From positions 62,001 to 126,000 of the forward strand of contig JAZUBT010000007.1 in NCBI GenBank assembly GCA_045638685.1: a stretch of DNA of 64,000 bases, read 5' to 3'. Shown here piece after piece: positions 1 through 6,914 of the stretch; position 1 is the first letter of the stretch, and every line of letters begins with the position of its first letter. Made by a program: the position numbers and the translations under genes. Under the pieces are notes generated by a model. That model was given only the letters and a program-made list of their open reading frames with translations. It ran no database searches and had not been told where the DNA came from. This DNA comes from SIG673 sp045638685. Lineage in GTDB: Bacteria; Bacillota; Clostridia; Oscillospirales; CAG-272.

Positions 1-121
1 TATTTTACCATATATTTTTTATAAAATCAATGCTTTCTGCATAATTAATACCGCTTTTGCGGAAAAAGTTACAAAATAAATAAAAATATTTTTTCTTTTT
101 TAAGAAAGGACGTGGCCGAAA

Positions 122-628
122 ATGAATAAATATATTGAATGCGGAGCTATCGCTAATACTCACGGAATAGCCGGAGCCGTTAAAGCTCTTTCCTGGTGCG
201 ATTCCCCCGAGGTCCTCGCCTCTCTCCCCTCGGTATTTACCGAGCAGCTGGGAGTTTACGTCGAGCTTACCGTAGAAAGCGCCTCCGTTTACAAGGACAC
301 GGTTATCTTTACGTTTGCCGGAATAGACTCTATTGATAAAGCTGTAAGACTTAAGGGGAAAACGCTTTACGCTTTAAGAGATGACTTTCAGCTTGAGGAC
401 GGAGAATATTTTATAGCCGACCTTATCGGTCTTGAGGTTATTGACGCCGAAAGCGGCGTGGTTTACGGAAAAATCGAGGGGGTAAACACAAACGCCTCGC
501 AAATGCTTTATGAGGTAAGAACCGAATCGGGAATAAAGCTGCTTCCCGCTGTTGACGCTTTTATAAAGGAGATCGTTTACGAAAAATGCGTTTACGTTAA
601 TAATATCCCCGGACTTCTTGACGATTAA
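122..628 (+). CDS. rimM: Ribosome maturation factor RimM
   Basis: RimM binds ribosomal protein S19 in the 30S head and helps late 16S rRNA maturation. The 168-residue length is normal for the family. The N-terminal RimM beta-barrel opens with GAIANTHGIAGAVK (about residues 8-21), the family signature. A PRC-barrel domain follows from about residue 94 (GEYFIADLIGLEV) to the end, finishing with the usual IPGLLDD-like tail. An AAAGGA Shine-Dalgarno lies about 10 bp before the ATG. It is followed after 66 bp by trmD, the standard bacterial order (rpsP-rimM-trmD); rpsP would lie upstream, outside the window. Identity is not in doubt. Confidence 0.97.
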   Translation: MNKYIECGAIANTHGIAGAVKALSWCDSPEVLASLPSVFTEQLGVYVELTVESASVYKDTVIFTFAGIDSIDKAVRLKGKTLYALRDDFQLEDGEYFIADLIGLEVIDAESGVVYGKIEGVNTNASQMLYEVRTESGIKLLPAVDAFIKEIVYEKCVYVNNIPGLLDD

Positions 629-694
629 TTTCCGATACGGCGCCGTTTAAGTTCTATAACGAGCGCAGTCTCACCACGAAAGGACAAACTGAAA

Positions 695-1372
695 ATGAGA
701 TTTGATATAATGACGCTTTTCCCCGAAATGATTGAAAACGTACTAAGCGAAAGCATTATCGGACGCGCAAGAAATAAAAACATTATCTCTGTCCACGCGC
801 ACAATATAAGGGATTATTCCGAGGACAAGCACCGCCGCGTTGACGACACTCCTTGCGGCGGCGGAAAGGGTATGCTTATGGCTGTGCCGCCGATAGACGC
901 CTGCCACAGCGCCGTTCTTGCAAAGGCTCCGAATCTTAAAACGAAAACCGTTTATATGTCTCCGCAGGGACGCGTTTTAACTCAGAGTGTCGCACGAGAG
1001 CTTGCGACCTACGACAGACTTATAATTCTCTGCGGTCATTACGAGGGTGTTGACCGTCGCGCCGTCGAGCTTCTCTGCGACGACGAAATCTCCATAGGAG
1101 ATTACGTCTTGACAGGCGGCGAGCTTCCCGCCTGTGTGCTTGTAGATACCGTCTCGCGTATGATTGAGGGCGTTCTGTCAGACGAGGAATGCTATTCAAG
1201 GGAAAGCTTTATGAACGGTATGCTTGAATATCCGCAATATACAAGACCTATCGAATATAAAGGAATGACGGTTCCCGACGTTCTTCTTTCGGGAGATCAC
1301 AAAAAAATCGAGCAGTGGCGTAAGGAAGCCGCTCTTGAATTAACCAAAAAGAACCGTCCCGACCTTCTTTAA
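695..1372 (+). CDS. trmD: tRNA (guanine-37-N1)-methyltransferase TrmD
   Basis: This SPOUT-class methyltransferase makes m1G37 in tRNAs that read codons starting with C (and some others), preventing +1 frameshifts; it uses S-adenosylmethionine as a homodimer. The 225-residue protein shows the family motifs: MRFDIMTLFPEM at the N-terminus, GGGKGM at 55-60, SPQGR at 89-93, LCGHYEGVDRR at 112-122 and the trefoil-knot segment IGDYVLTGGE at 134-143. Slightly shorter than the E. coli protein (about 255), as is common in Clostridia. The start follows an AAAGGA ribosome-binding site. It lies directly downstream of rimM and is probably co-transcribed with it. Confidence 0.97.
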   Translation: MRFDIMTLFPEMIENVLSESIIGRARNKNIISVHAHNIRDYSEDKHRRVDDTPCGGGKGMLMAVPPIDACHSAVLAKAPNLKTKTVYMSPQGRVLTQSVARELATYDRLIILCGHYEGVDRRAVELLCDDEISIGDYVLTGGELPACVLVDTVSRMIEGVLSDEECYSRESFMNGMLEYPQYTRPIEYKGMTVPDVLLSGDHKKIEQWRKEAALELTKKNRPDLL

Positions 1373-1477
1373 AGTCGCGGCATATCAGCTTTTAAAACAT
1401 GCCGACCGACAGCAATATAAAAAGGCTTTACAGCGCCTTTTGACTGTAAAAAAATAATATAAAAAACGGAAACCGTT

Positions 1478-2059
1478 ATGGAAAAACTTAAAATTCCCTA
1501 CCCGATTATTGTTGAGGGTAAATACGATAAAATCAAGCTTTCCTCAATTACCGATGCCGATATATTCACAACCGACGGCTTTGGTATATTTACAAACGAG
1601 GAAAAGGTTACTCTTTTCAGAGCCCTTGCCGAAAAGCGCGGAAAAATTATAATTTTAACCGACAGCGACGGCGGCGGCACTATGATAAGAAGCCATTTAA
1701 AATCTCTTTTCCCCGCCGAAAAGCTTATAAATCTCTATATTCCGTCCGTTAAAGGAAAGGAAAAGCGCAAAAAAGCGCCGGGAAAGGAAGGCACTCTCGG
1801 TGTCGAGGGAACGGATACGAAAATTATTTTAGATATCCTTAAGCCCTTTGCCGATGTTGAGTTCACGCCTAAAGGCAATATCAGTAAAGCGGTAATGTAC
1901 GAGTACGGGCTGACGGGCAGCGAAAACGCCTCTCTCCTCAGAGAAAAGCTTGCCGTATCACTTGGCTTTCCCCCGAAAATCTCGCCAAACGCTCTCCTAT
2001 CCGCACTCAACGTGCTCTACACTGCCGAGGAGCTTAAAAAGCTTTGCGAAAATCTATAA
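1478..2059 (+). CDS. Toprim-domain protein, RNase M5-like (DUF4093 type)
   Basis: The first 110 residues form a Toprim domain like that of ribonuclease M5, which trims 5S rRNA precursors in Firmicutes. The catalytic Glu sits in VEGKYDKIK (residues 12-20) and the metal-binding Asp pair in TDSDGGG (61-67). The C-terminal 80 residues (ISKAVMYEYGLTG onward) resemble the DUF4093 extension found on clostridial RNase M5-like proteins. Canonical RnmV starts VVEGKxD and sits near ksgA; this copy is behind trmD instead, so it may be a paralogue with another RNA or DNA target. Function is inferred from the fold only. It ends at a strong bidirectional terminator. Confidence 0.75.
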   Translation: MEKLKIPYPIIVEGKYDKIKLSSITDADIFTTDGFGIFTNEEKVTLFRALAEKRGKIIILTDSDGGGTMIRSHLKSLFPAEKLINLYIPSVKGKEKRKKAPGKEGTLGVEGTDTKIILDILKPFADVEFTPKGNISKAVMYEYGLTGSENASLLREKLAVSLGFPPKISPNALLSALNVLYTAEELKKLCENL

Positions 2060-2085
2060 GCCCCCGTGTTGTTTTCATAAAAAGT

Positions 2086-2117
2086 AAAAAGAGCTGAATT
2101 TTTCAGCTCTTTTTTTA
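2086..2117. terminator. Bidirectional Rho-independent terminator
   Basis: A 13-bp perfect stem (arms read AAAAAGAGCTGAA and its complement) around a 3-nt loop is followed by T-runs on both strands. It separates the convergent Toprim gene and the YwaF-type gene; the last codons of the latter overlap its edge. Confidence 0.9.
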
Positions 2118-2936
2118 TTTTCTTTTTTCTCTTTTCCGTGTAAAAGCCCTGCCGATACCGATTATTAGAAACGCTCCGAGTGTAAAAAGGATTATATATC
2201 CGATAACATAGACAAAATGTGGCAGCCTTCCGCCGAAAAGGTTATTAAAAACGGGATATACGAAATCGCTTTCGGGCGCAAGGTAAAACATATCGAATTT
2301 CGTTCCGTCCCCGTATATTCTGTTTAAAAACAGAGCCATTACGACAAGCACGCAAAAGATTTTATATGCGTTAAATGCGGTTTTTAAATTGTAGGAAACG
2401 GTACCGGATACAAGTATCATTACGGCCAAGATAAACATTATGCCGTGGTGCACCATTGTCTGGACGCTTACACCGATTATAGGACTGAAAACGCTATTAG
2501 TTCCAACGAAAAGAACGACTATGGCTCCGATAAGGCTATACGTTCCGAGAAACGCCGTAAATGCCTTAAAAGGCTCCTTTTTGTTAAATTTATAAAGAGC
2601 AAAGGCGATAAAGGTAAGATAAATAGGCGTTGAACAGAATTGAAAGGGAAAGATATACCACGGATACGACCACGTATCGTTAGCGGGCCTATAAGACATT
2701 ACAATCTGCTTATAGATTTCAAAAACGAGCATTATTATTCCCGACCAAAGCATACTGTGAGCGATAAATTTTTCGGTAATTCTTTTTCTAAAGAAAATTG
2801 CTACGAGAGAGAGCGAGAGTATTATACAGATAGAGACCGTATGAAAAACGCCGTAAGCGCGCGGCATTTCAGCTCTTATTCCGAAAAACGCAACTATTTT
2901 TTCAAACGCATTAACGGTTTCACTTAAATAATACAT
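2115..2936 (-). CDS. YwaF/TIGR02206-family integral membrane protein
   Basis: A 273-residue protein with about seven hydrophobic segments. The central block WSYPWYIFPFQFC, with paired aromatic residues before a helix, and the TMVHHGIMF motif are typical of the YwaF (TIGR02206) family, whose function is unknown. The reading frame is open back to an ATG at 2960, but the ATG at 2936 is chosen because a strong GGAGGGAG Shine-Dalgarno lies just before it and would fall inside the longer version. The C-terminus is short and very basic (RKREKRK). No operon partner is visible; its upstream side is a 440-bp AT-rich region leading to tRNA-Ser. Confidence 0.75.
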   Translation of the reverse strand: MYYLSETVNAFEKIVAFFGIRAEMPRAYGVFHTVSICIILSLSLVAIFFRKRITEKFIAHSMLWSGIIMLVFEIYKQIVMSYRPANDTWSYPWYIFPFQFCSTPIYLTFIAFALYKFNKKEPFKAFTAFLGTYSLIGAIVVLFVGTNSVFSPIIGVSVQTMVHHGIMFILAVMILVSGTVSYNLKTAFNAYKIFCVLVVMALFLNRIYGDGTKFDMFYLAPESDFVYPVFNNLFGGRLPHFVYVIGYIILFTLGAFLIIGIGRAFTRKREKRK

Positions 2937-3159
2937 TTTCTCCCTCCTTTTTACTGGCAAATCATAATTTCATTTATATTATTACTTATTTTAGCATATA
3001 AAAAACTTTTTTTCAAGTAATAAATATGAATTTTAGCAAAAGAAAAGCATTTACGCGCCAAAAACGTCTTTTTAATGTTTTTTCGAAAAAATCCTACCGT
3101 CAAAACAGAGACAAAGGCTACCGCGACGAATTCCATAACAATTCATTGGAATAAATATA

Positions 3160-3188
3160 AAAAAGCACTGCGTAAAGGCAGTGCTTTT
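3160..3188 (-). terminator. Terminator next to the truncated tRNA-Ser copy
   Basis: On the minus strand a GCACTGCC/GGCAGTGC-type stem with a short loop is followed by TTTTTTATATTT. It lies 3 bp beyond the truncated tRNA-Ser 3' end, in the same arrangement as the terminator behind the intact tRNA-Ser. Both stems have the form AAAGCA...TGCTTTT. Confidence 0.8.
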
Positions 3189-3190
3189 AA

Positions 3191-3211
3191 TGGCGGAGAG
3201 AGAGGGATTCG
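3191..3211 (-). repeat. Truncated copy of the tRNA-Ser 3' end
   Basis: These 21 bp are identical to the last 21 nt (CCA, acceptor strand, start of the T-arm) of the intact tRNA-Ser at 3383-3474, in the same orientation, 172 bp downstream in the direction of tRNA transcription. Identity stops abruptly inside the T-arm. With its adjoining terminator it looks like a duplicated tRNA end, as left by site-specific integration at a tRNA gene or by slippage/recombination. No integrase gene is near. Confidence 0.85.
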
Positions 3212-3216
3212 TTCTT

Positions 3217-3268
3217 GAATTTTTCAAAATATTTCGTGCTCAGGCTTAGGTTATATTTTGAAAAATTC
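3217..3268. repeat. 16-bp perfect inverted repeat between the tRNA-Ser end copies
   Basis: Left arm 3217-3232 (GAATTTTTCAAAATAT) and right arm 3253-3268 are perfect reverse complements around a 20-nt loop. It lies between the truncated and the intact tRNA-Ser 3' ends. A similar TTTTTCAAAATT...AATTTTGAAAAA stem occurs at 19264-19299, suggesting a dispersed hairpin family. No T-run follows, so it is not a simple terminator. Confidence 0.7.
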
Positions 3269-3348
3269 TTCGGTCACCGCTCTAAAACGCTCCACCGGAG
3301 CCTTTTCTCGCTGCGTTCGAATCCCTTTTATTATATCCCACCCAAACA

Positions 3349-3376
3349 AAAAGCACCCTCTTTCGAGGATGCTTTC
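3349..3376 (-). terminator. Terminator of tRNA-Ser
   Basis: Minus-strand hairpin AAAGCATCCTC-GAAA-GAGGGTGCTTTTTG directly behind the tRNA-Ser 3' end, with a T-run. It has one mismatch in the stem. Confidence 0.85.
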
Positions 3377-3382
3377 TGTTTT

Positions 3383-3474
3383 TGGCGGAGAGAGAGGGAT
3401 TCGAACCCTCGGTCGGGTATTAGCCGACACACGATTTCCAGTCGTGCGCCTTAGACCAGCTCAGCCATCTCTCC
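3383..3474 (-). tRNA. tRNA-Ser (anticodon GGA)
   Basis: Reading the minus strand gives a 92-nt class II tRNA. The acceptor GGAGAGA pairs with TCTCTCC, followed by discriminator G and an encoded CCA. The anticodon stem-loop is ACGACTGGAAATCGT, giving anticodon GGA (serine codons UCC/UCU). A long variable arm and the T-loop GGTTCGAATCC are present. A consensus promoter lies 15 bp upstream and a terminator directly downstream. A 21-nt copy of its 3' end is found further downstream at 3191-3211. Confidence 0.97.
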
Positions 3475-3488
3475 AAGTGAGCCTAATT

Positions 3489-3517
3489 ATTATATCATAT
3501 ATAAATCGGTTTGTCAA
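3489..3517 (-). promoter_or_regulatory. Sigma-A promoter of tRNA-Ser
   Basis: Minus strand: TTGACA (3517-3512), 17-bp spacer, TATAAT (3494-3489), with an extended TGA before the -10 box. It is a perfect consensus pair and starts transcription about 8-10 bp before the mature tRNA. Confidence 0.9.
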
Positions 3518-3689
3518 GGGGTAATTTGAATTTTTTTCTTTTTTTAGCGAGCTGTCCGGAGTATTGCTTTTTTAAGGCTTTATTTCCCTACAAAACAATG
3601 AGACCGATAGCGGAAACCGTTACTGCAAGAGTGCACTCCGCCGCAAAACGTACGAAAGGTCATTCCTACTAGCCGGAGCGCCTCTCACA

Positions 3690-3853
3690 CAAAACAAAAA
3701 GGTCATACCCGCATAAGGATATGACCTTTAGCCGATCCGCCTATGACAGGTGGATCGAATAAAATAAATACCGACGCTCGGTTTAACAGCAACGTAAGCA
3801 TCTACCATAAGATTGGCAGGTCATGCCACTGTTATTCCGTACGGTATCAAAGT
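3690..3853 (-). ncRNA. Unassigned structured small RNA, about 165 nt
   Basis: A good promoter (3860-3888) and a strong terminator hairpin (3698-3729) on the same strand bracket about 165 nt with no convincing reading frame. The predicted RNA has an outer helix ATACCG/CGGTAT, inside it a TAACAG/CTGTTA helix enclosing two hairpins (TGGCA...TGCCA and GTA...TAC), then a separate hairpin CGATCC...GGATCG, then the terminator. I compared it by eye with 6S RNA, SRP RNA, tmRNA, RNase P RNA and common riboswitches and could not match it. Plus-strand frames here are low quality. It is either a trans-acting small RNA or a family I do not recognise. Confidence 0.6.
3698..3729 (-). terminator. Terminator of the small RNA
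   Basis: Minus strand: AAAGGTCATATCC - TTATGC - GGGTATGACCTTT followed by TTGTTTTG. The stem is almost perfect (one wobble) and ends the transcript from the promoter at 3860-3888. Confidence 0.88.
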
Positions 3854-3859
3854 GTCATT

Positions 3860-3888
3860 ATTATACAACAAACACTTTATTTTGTAAA
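3860..3888 (-). promoter_or_regulatory. Sigma-A promoter of the small RNA
   Basis: Minus strand: TTTACA (3888-3883), 17-bp spacer, TATAAT (3865-3860), so transcription should start near 3853. One mismatch from consensus in the -35 box. Confidence 0.8.
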
Positions 3889-3995
3889 TATACAAAACAA
3901 CCTATTTTTCACCCTCATTTTTGGTCATTTTTTCGGTATTTTGACAAATCTTCCTTTTGGGGTTTAATCGAGCGACCGATATTTTATTCGACACT

Positions 3996-4025
3996 TTGAC
4001 ATTGTTTACAACTTAGACATATAAT
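3996..4025 (+). promoter_or_regulatory. Possible promoter upstream of cotJ
   Basis: TTGACA (3996-4001), 18-bp spacer, TATAAT (4020-4025). It would give a leader of about 245 nt before cotJA. Known cotJ operons are driven by sporulation sigma-E, and a CATACGTAT sequence near 4216 weakly resembles a sigma-E -10 box, so the vegetative-type promoter may serve something else. The rest of 3889-4277 shows no gene. Confidence 0.55.
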
Positions 4026-4277
4026 TTAAAAGGAACGTAAATTTATATTGCCGAGGAAATAAACATTCAAATGTTTTTTATTGGCATTTTAATTAAACGC
4101 TCCAAAAATCTTAGCTAAAATCTCTCATCAAGCTGCGTCCGATATTAAAACTGCGTTTTTTAGATACCACCTCACCGCTTAATGACGCTTATCTGTCTTT
4201 TTTCGGCTTATTTACGCATACGTATCGGGGCTTTTGACGAAAGAAAGCTTTAAATGAAAGAACGGAGATATATTATA

Positions 4278-4547
4278 ATGTATAATAAAACCAACACGCA
4301 CCGCGGTAGGCGCTCCTCTATCGGTAACAGTGCTTGCTATAATAACGCGCCGTATAGGCGCGGCTCGGAATGTGAACCGGCAGTCCCCGTAAGCGATAGA
4401 CCCTCCCTCGCTATGGTTTATTCGGTTTCACAGACCTGGCGTTATATCAGCGACGGCTGCGAGGGCTTTGACAGAGGCACCATTTTTGACGAGCTTCACA
4501 AGCCATTTTTCGGAGACAAATGTAAATGCGGAGGGGGATGCAAATGA
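4278..4547 (+). CDS. cotJA: Spore coat-associated protein CotJA
   Basis: An 89-residue small protein. The C-terminal half, PVSDRPSLAMVYSVSQ...RGTIFDELHKPFFG, is the CotJA signature (a proline-rich stretch, then GTxFxELxxPF). The start at 4278 is preferred over an in-frame ATG at 4254 because the GGAG ribosome-binding site lies between them. The N-terminal 40 residues are basic and low-complexity; the tail is Cys/Gly-rich (CKCGGGCK). It overlaps cotJB by ATGA, so translation is coupled. CotJA is needed to place CotJC in the inner coat of the spore. Confidence 0.9.
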   Translation: MYNKTNTHRGRRSSIGNSACYNNAPYRRGSECEPAVPVSDRPSLAMVYSVSQTWRYISDGCEGFDRGTIFDELHKPFFGDKCKCGGGCK

Positions 4548-4807
4548 CAGACTGTAAAAACCGTAGTAAATTAATGAAGGAAATACAAATCGCGTCCTTT
4601 GCGGTTGTTGAAACAAATTTATATCTTGACACCCACCCGTTTGACGAAATAGCGCTCGCCGCTCTTGAAAAGTACAGCGAAATGCGTAAAACGGCGATAA
4701 AGGAATACGAGGCCCTTTACGGCCCGATATTTCCCTTTAACGTTTCCGGAGACGCCGACTGCTTTAAATGGGTAAAAGAGCCGTTTCCGTGGGAAAAGGA
4801 GGACTAA
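4544..4807 (+). CDS. cotJB: Spore coat protein CotJB
   Basis: An 87-residue protein with the CotJB pattern: KEIQIASFAVVETNLYLDTHP near the N-terminus, then DEIALAALEKYSEMRKTAIKEYEALYGPI, ending in WVKEPFPWE. The ATG at 4544 is chosen because a GGAGGGGG site lies 6 bp before it and it overlaps the cotJA stop as ATGA; two earlier in-frame ATGs (4526, 4538) lie in or before that site. The middle gene of the cotJABC operon, ending 3 bp before cotJC. Its product is a small helical coat component of unknown biochemical role. Confidence 0.92.
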   Translation: MTDCKNRSKLMKEIQIASFAVVETNLYLDTHPFDEIALAALEKYSEMRKTAIKEYEALYGPIFPFNVSGDADCFKWVKEPFPWEKED

Positions 4808-4810
4808 GAC

Positions 4811-5608
4811 ATGTGGATCTATCAGAAAAACCTTCAATACCCTGTAAATATTAAAAATCCCAATCCCGCACTTGCAAAGGTAATAATCTCCCAGCTCGGC
4901 GGCCCTGACGGTGAGGTCGGAGCCTCTCTCCGCTACCTCTCGCAGCGCTTCGGTATGCCCTACCGCGAGGTAACGGGTATTTTAACCGACGTTGGAACGG
5001 AAGAGCTTGCGCACGTTGAAATCGTATCCACAATTCTCTATCAGCTTACCAGAAATCTGTCGGTATGCGAGATAAAGGAAAGCGGCTTTGACACCTACTT
5101 CGTTGACCACACCGCGGGTATTTATCCTCAGGCGGCTTCGGGTATGTCTTACACTACCGCGTTTATGCAGAGCAAGGGCGATATAATAACCGACTTAAAC
5201 GAGGATCTTGCCGCGGAACAAAAGGCGCGCACAACCTACGACAACATTCTTCGTCTTACCGACGATCCCGACGTTCGCGAGCCTATTAAATTCCTTCGCG
5301 CCCGTGAGATAGTTCACTATCAGCGCTTTGCCGAGGCTCTCGGTATCGCGACCGAAAGAGCTGAATGTAAAAATAACTTCTATATCACCAACCCGTCGTT
5401 TGACGTAGGCTGCAAGCCGAACTGCACCGCAGGTCAGGGCGCGTCCTCGCAAAAGCGCGGCTGCGATACCGATATACTCCTTTCGGCTAACGTCTCCTCT
5501 CGTTCAGCTTCTGATACGGGCCGCAGAGAGTACGCTGATACAAGCCGCAGAGACTTCGCCGATAAAAACGATTTAAGATTTTTAAGAGACTGTCATAGAC
5601 CGTTTTAA
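4811..5608 (+). CDS. cotJC: Spore coat manganese catalase-family protein CotJC
   Basis: A four-helix-bundle dimanganese catalase-like protein of the spore coat. The metal-ligand motifs are visible: Glu in GPDGEVGASLRY (about residues 31-42), Glu/His in TEELAHVE (about 60-67), Glu in DLAAEQKAR (about 133-141) and Glu/His in REIVHYQRF (about 165-173). The body matches the usual 190-200 residues. The remaining 65 residues form a Cys/Ser/Arg-rich tail with a repeated RRxxAD motif (RREYADTSRRDFADK), which is longer than usual and may act in coat cross-linking. Third gene of cotJABC, followed by a terminator. Confidence 0.93.
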   Translation: MWIYQKNLQYPVNIKNPNPALAKVIISQLGGPDGEVGASLRYLSQRFGMPYREVTGILTDVGTEELAHVEIVSTILYQLTRNLSVCEIKESGFDTYFVDHTAGIYPQAASGMSYTTAFMQSKGDIITDLNEDLAAEQKARTTYDNILRLTDDPDVREPIKFLRAREIVHYQRFAEALGIATERAECKNNFYITNPSFDVGCKPNCTAGQGASSQKRGCDTDILLSANVSSRSASDTGRREYADTSRRDFADKNDLRFLRDCHRPF

Positions 5609-5679
5609 AGGTTAATAGGGTTTAATAATAACCTGAAATGCACGTTTAAATAAGTACGGGTAAAATCAGTCGTAAACTA

Positions 5680-5716
5680 AAAGCGGATATGCTCTTTTGG
5701 GCATGTCCGCTAAATT
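5680..5716 (+). terminator. Terminator of cotJABC
   Basis: Hairpin AAGCGGATATGC - TCTTTTGG - GCATGTCCGCT followed by AAATTTTATTTT. One wobble in the stem. It lies 70 bp beyond cotJC. Confidence 0.75.
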
Positions 5717-5797
5717 TTATTTTAATATTAATCGCTACAGAAAGCCTATTTTTACCGCAATATATTACTATATGCGTCTATTACCGCGTTGCAAACA

Positions 5798-5824
5798 ATA
5801 CGCAGAAACTATATTCTGCGTATA
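5798..5824 (-). terminator. Terminator of the murI operon
   Basis: Palindrome ATACGCAGAA - loop - TTCTGCGTAT on the minus strand, followed by TGTTTG. It overlaps the last codons of the methyltransferase-like gene. The T-run is short, so efficiency is uncertain. Confidence 0.6.
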
Positions 5825-6873
5825 TTTTTCGCAAGCTCCCTTAAATTTTCGTCGGAAAGAAACCTTTTTACTCCGTCAAAGTCTCTTATCGGCTCCCCTT
5901 TTCCGTCCTGAGCGCTATCAAGAAGCACCGTTTCCGCAAGACCTTCAAAAACAAGTGTTCTTAGATGCGAAAGAAGTGTTTTTTCTATCCAATAAAGGAA
6001 TTTAGTCTTTGAAAAGCGCTTCTCCTCTTTTTTTAAGCGCAGATACATAGGAAATCCGTCCGAAGCATCGTGCCATGTATCGGCAAAAATAAAATCATAC
6101 CGACCGTCCTTAAGCTTCTTTTCAACGTATTCAAACGCATCGGCACTGATAATATTAACCTTGTTTTTATTATTAAACTGCGGAAAAATATGCTTTTTGA
6201 AAAGCTCTATAACCGTTTCGTCCTTTTCAATAACGGTAATCTCGCTTACGGCTTCCTTTTCAGACGCCATGTACGTAAAATAACCGAGCCCGAGTCCAAG
6301 CGTAAGCACCTTTCCGCCAACGGCAGAAATCGGCTCCTTCATAGTTTCTATCTCGTTAGGCTTAACCGCCATCCACTCTCTTCCGCTTTGTAAAACGGCG
6401 GGAAAACGGTATTCGGCGTCAAAAAATCCGAGACGGGGAATTTCGGTAAGGTCGTCCTTTAGTATAATATCTCCGCATACAAATCCTTCATATGGCTTAT
6501 AGCTGAGGGTTGTAAGCTCCCAATCGCCCATTTTAACGTCTGGAAGCTTAATGTTACTCAAATACGCGTTATCCTGATATTCCGAGACGAGGGCCTTCTT
6601 TACCGACGGTATAAAATATCTTTCCTCAAACGCTCTGTCGTCTCGGCTTTCTTCGGTATTAAAACCGCACGCGGCGCTTAAAATACTGACGAATGCCGTC
6701 TCCTCCGAAACATTGCATTCCTCTACTATTTCTCTGACAAGCGAGGGCGTTACGAGAGTCGGACAGTTATTCAGATACTCCGCGTAAATATCAAGAATTT
6801 TAAAGTTGCCGCTACTGATATTAATGAGCTTTTTTAGTTTTTCTTTATCGGATTTATTAAGGACTATATTCAT
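5809..6873 (-). CDS. SAM-dependent methyltransferase-fold protein (spermidine synthase-like)
   Basis: A 354-residue protein. The C-terminal half is a class I methyltransferase Rossmann fold: motif I GKVLTLGLGLGYFTY at 187-201, the acidic residue ending strand 2 in VIEKD (214-218), DAF after strand 3 (245-247) and YDFIFADTWHD at 259-269. The arrangement resembles spermidine synthase-like proteins rather than DNA or rRNA methylases, but polyamine-site residues cannot be confirmed. The N-terminal 180 residues are helical and unrecognised. It starts 41 bp after murI ends and is probably in the same operon. The substrate is unknown. Confidence 0.65.
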   Translation of the reverse strand: MNIVLNKSDKEKLKKLINISSGNFKILDIYAEYLNNCPTLVTPSLVREIVEECNVSEETAFVSILSAACGFNTEESRDDRAFEERYFIPSVKKALVSEYQDNAYLSNIKLPDVKMGDWELTTLSYKPYEGFVCGDIILKDDLTEIPRLGFFDAEYRFPAVLQSGREWMAVKPNEIETMKEPISAVGGKVLTLGLGLGYFTYMASEKEAVSEITVIEKDETVIELFKKHIFPQFNNKNKVNIISADAFEYVEKKLKDGRYDFIFADTWHDASDGFPMYLRLKKEEKRFSKTKFLYWIEKTLLSHLRTLVFEGLAETVLLDSAQDGKGEPIRDFDGVKRFLSDENLRELAKNIRRI

Positions 6874-6914
6874 TTTATTTGCACCTTATAACTTAATATC
6901 TGTCATTTATTGCT

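Noticed and set aside
2951..3136. 61-codon minus-strand frame upstream of the YwaF-type gene
   Set aside because: AT-rich intergenic DNA with no ribosome-binding site and a low-complexity Lys/Phe/Ile-rich product.
3690..3853. 6S RNA
   Set aside because: Length is near, but the RNA lacks the single long hairpin with a central open bubble; several independent helices are predicted instead.
3743..3967. 74-codon plus-strand frame
   Set aside because: It runs antisense across the small RNA and its promoter and has no family-like sequence.
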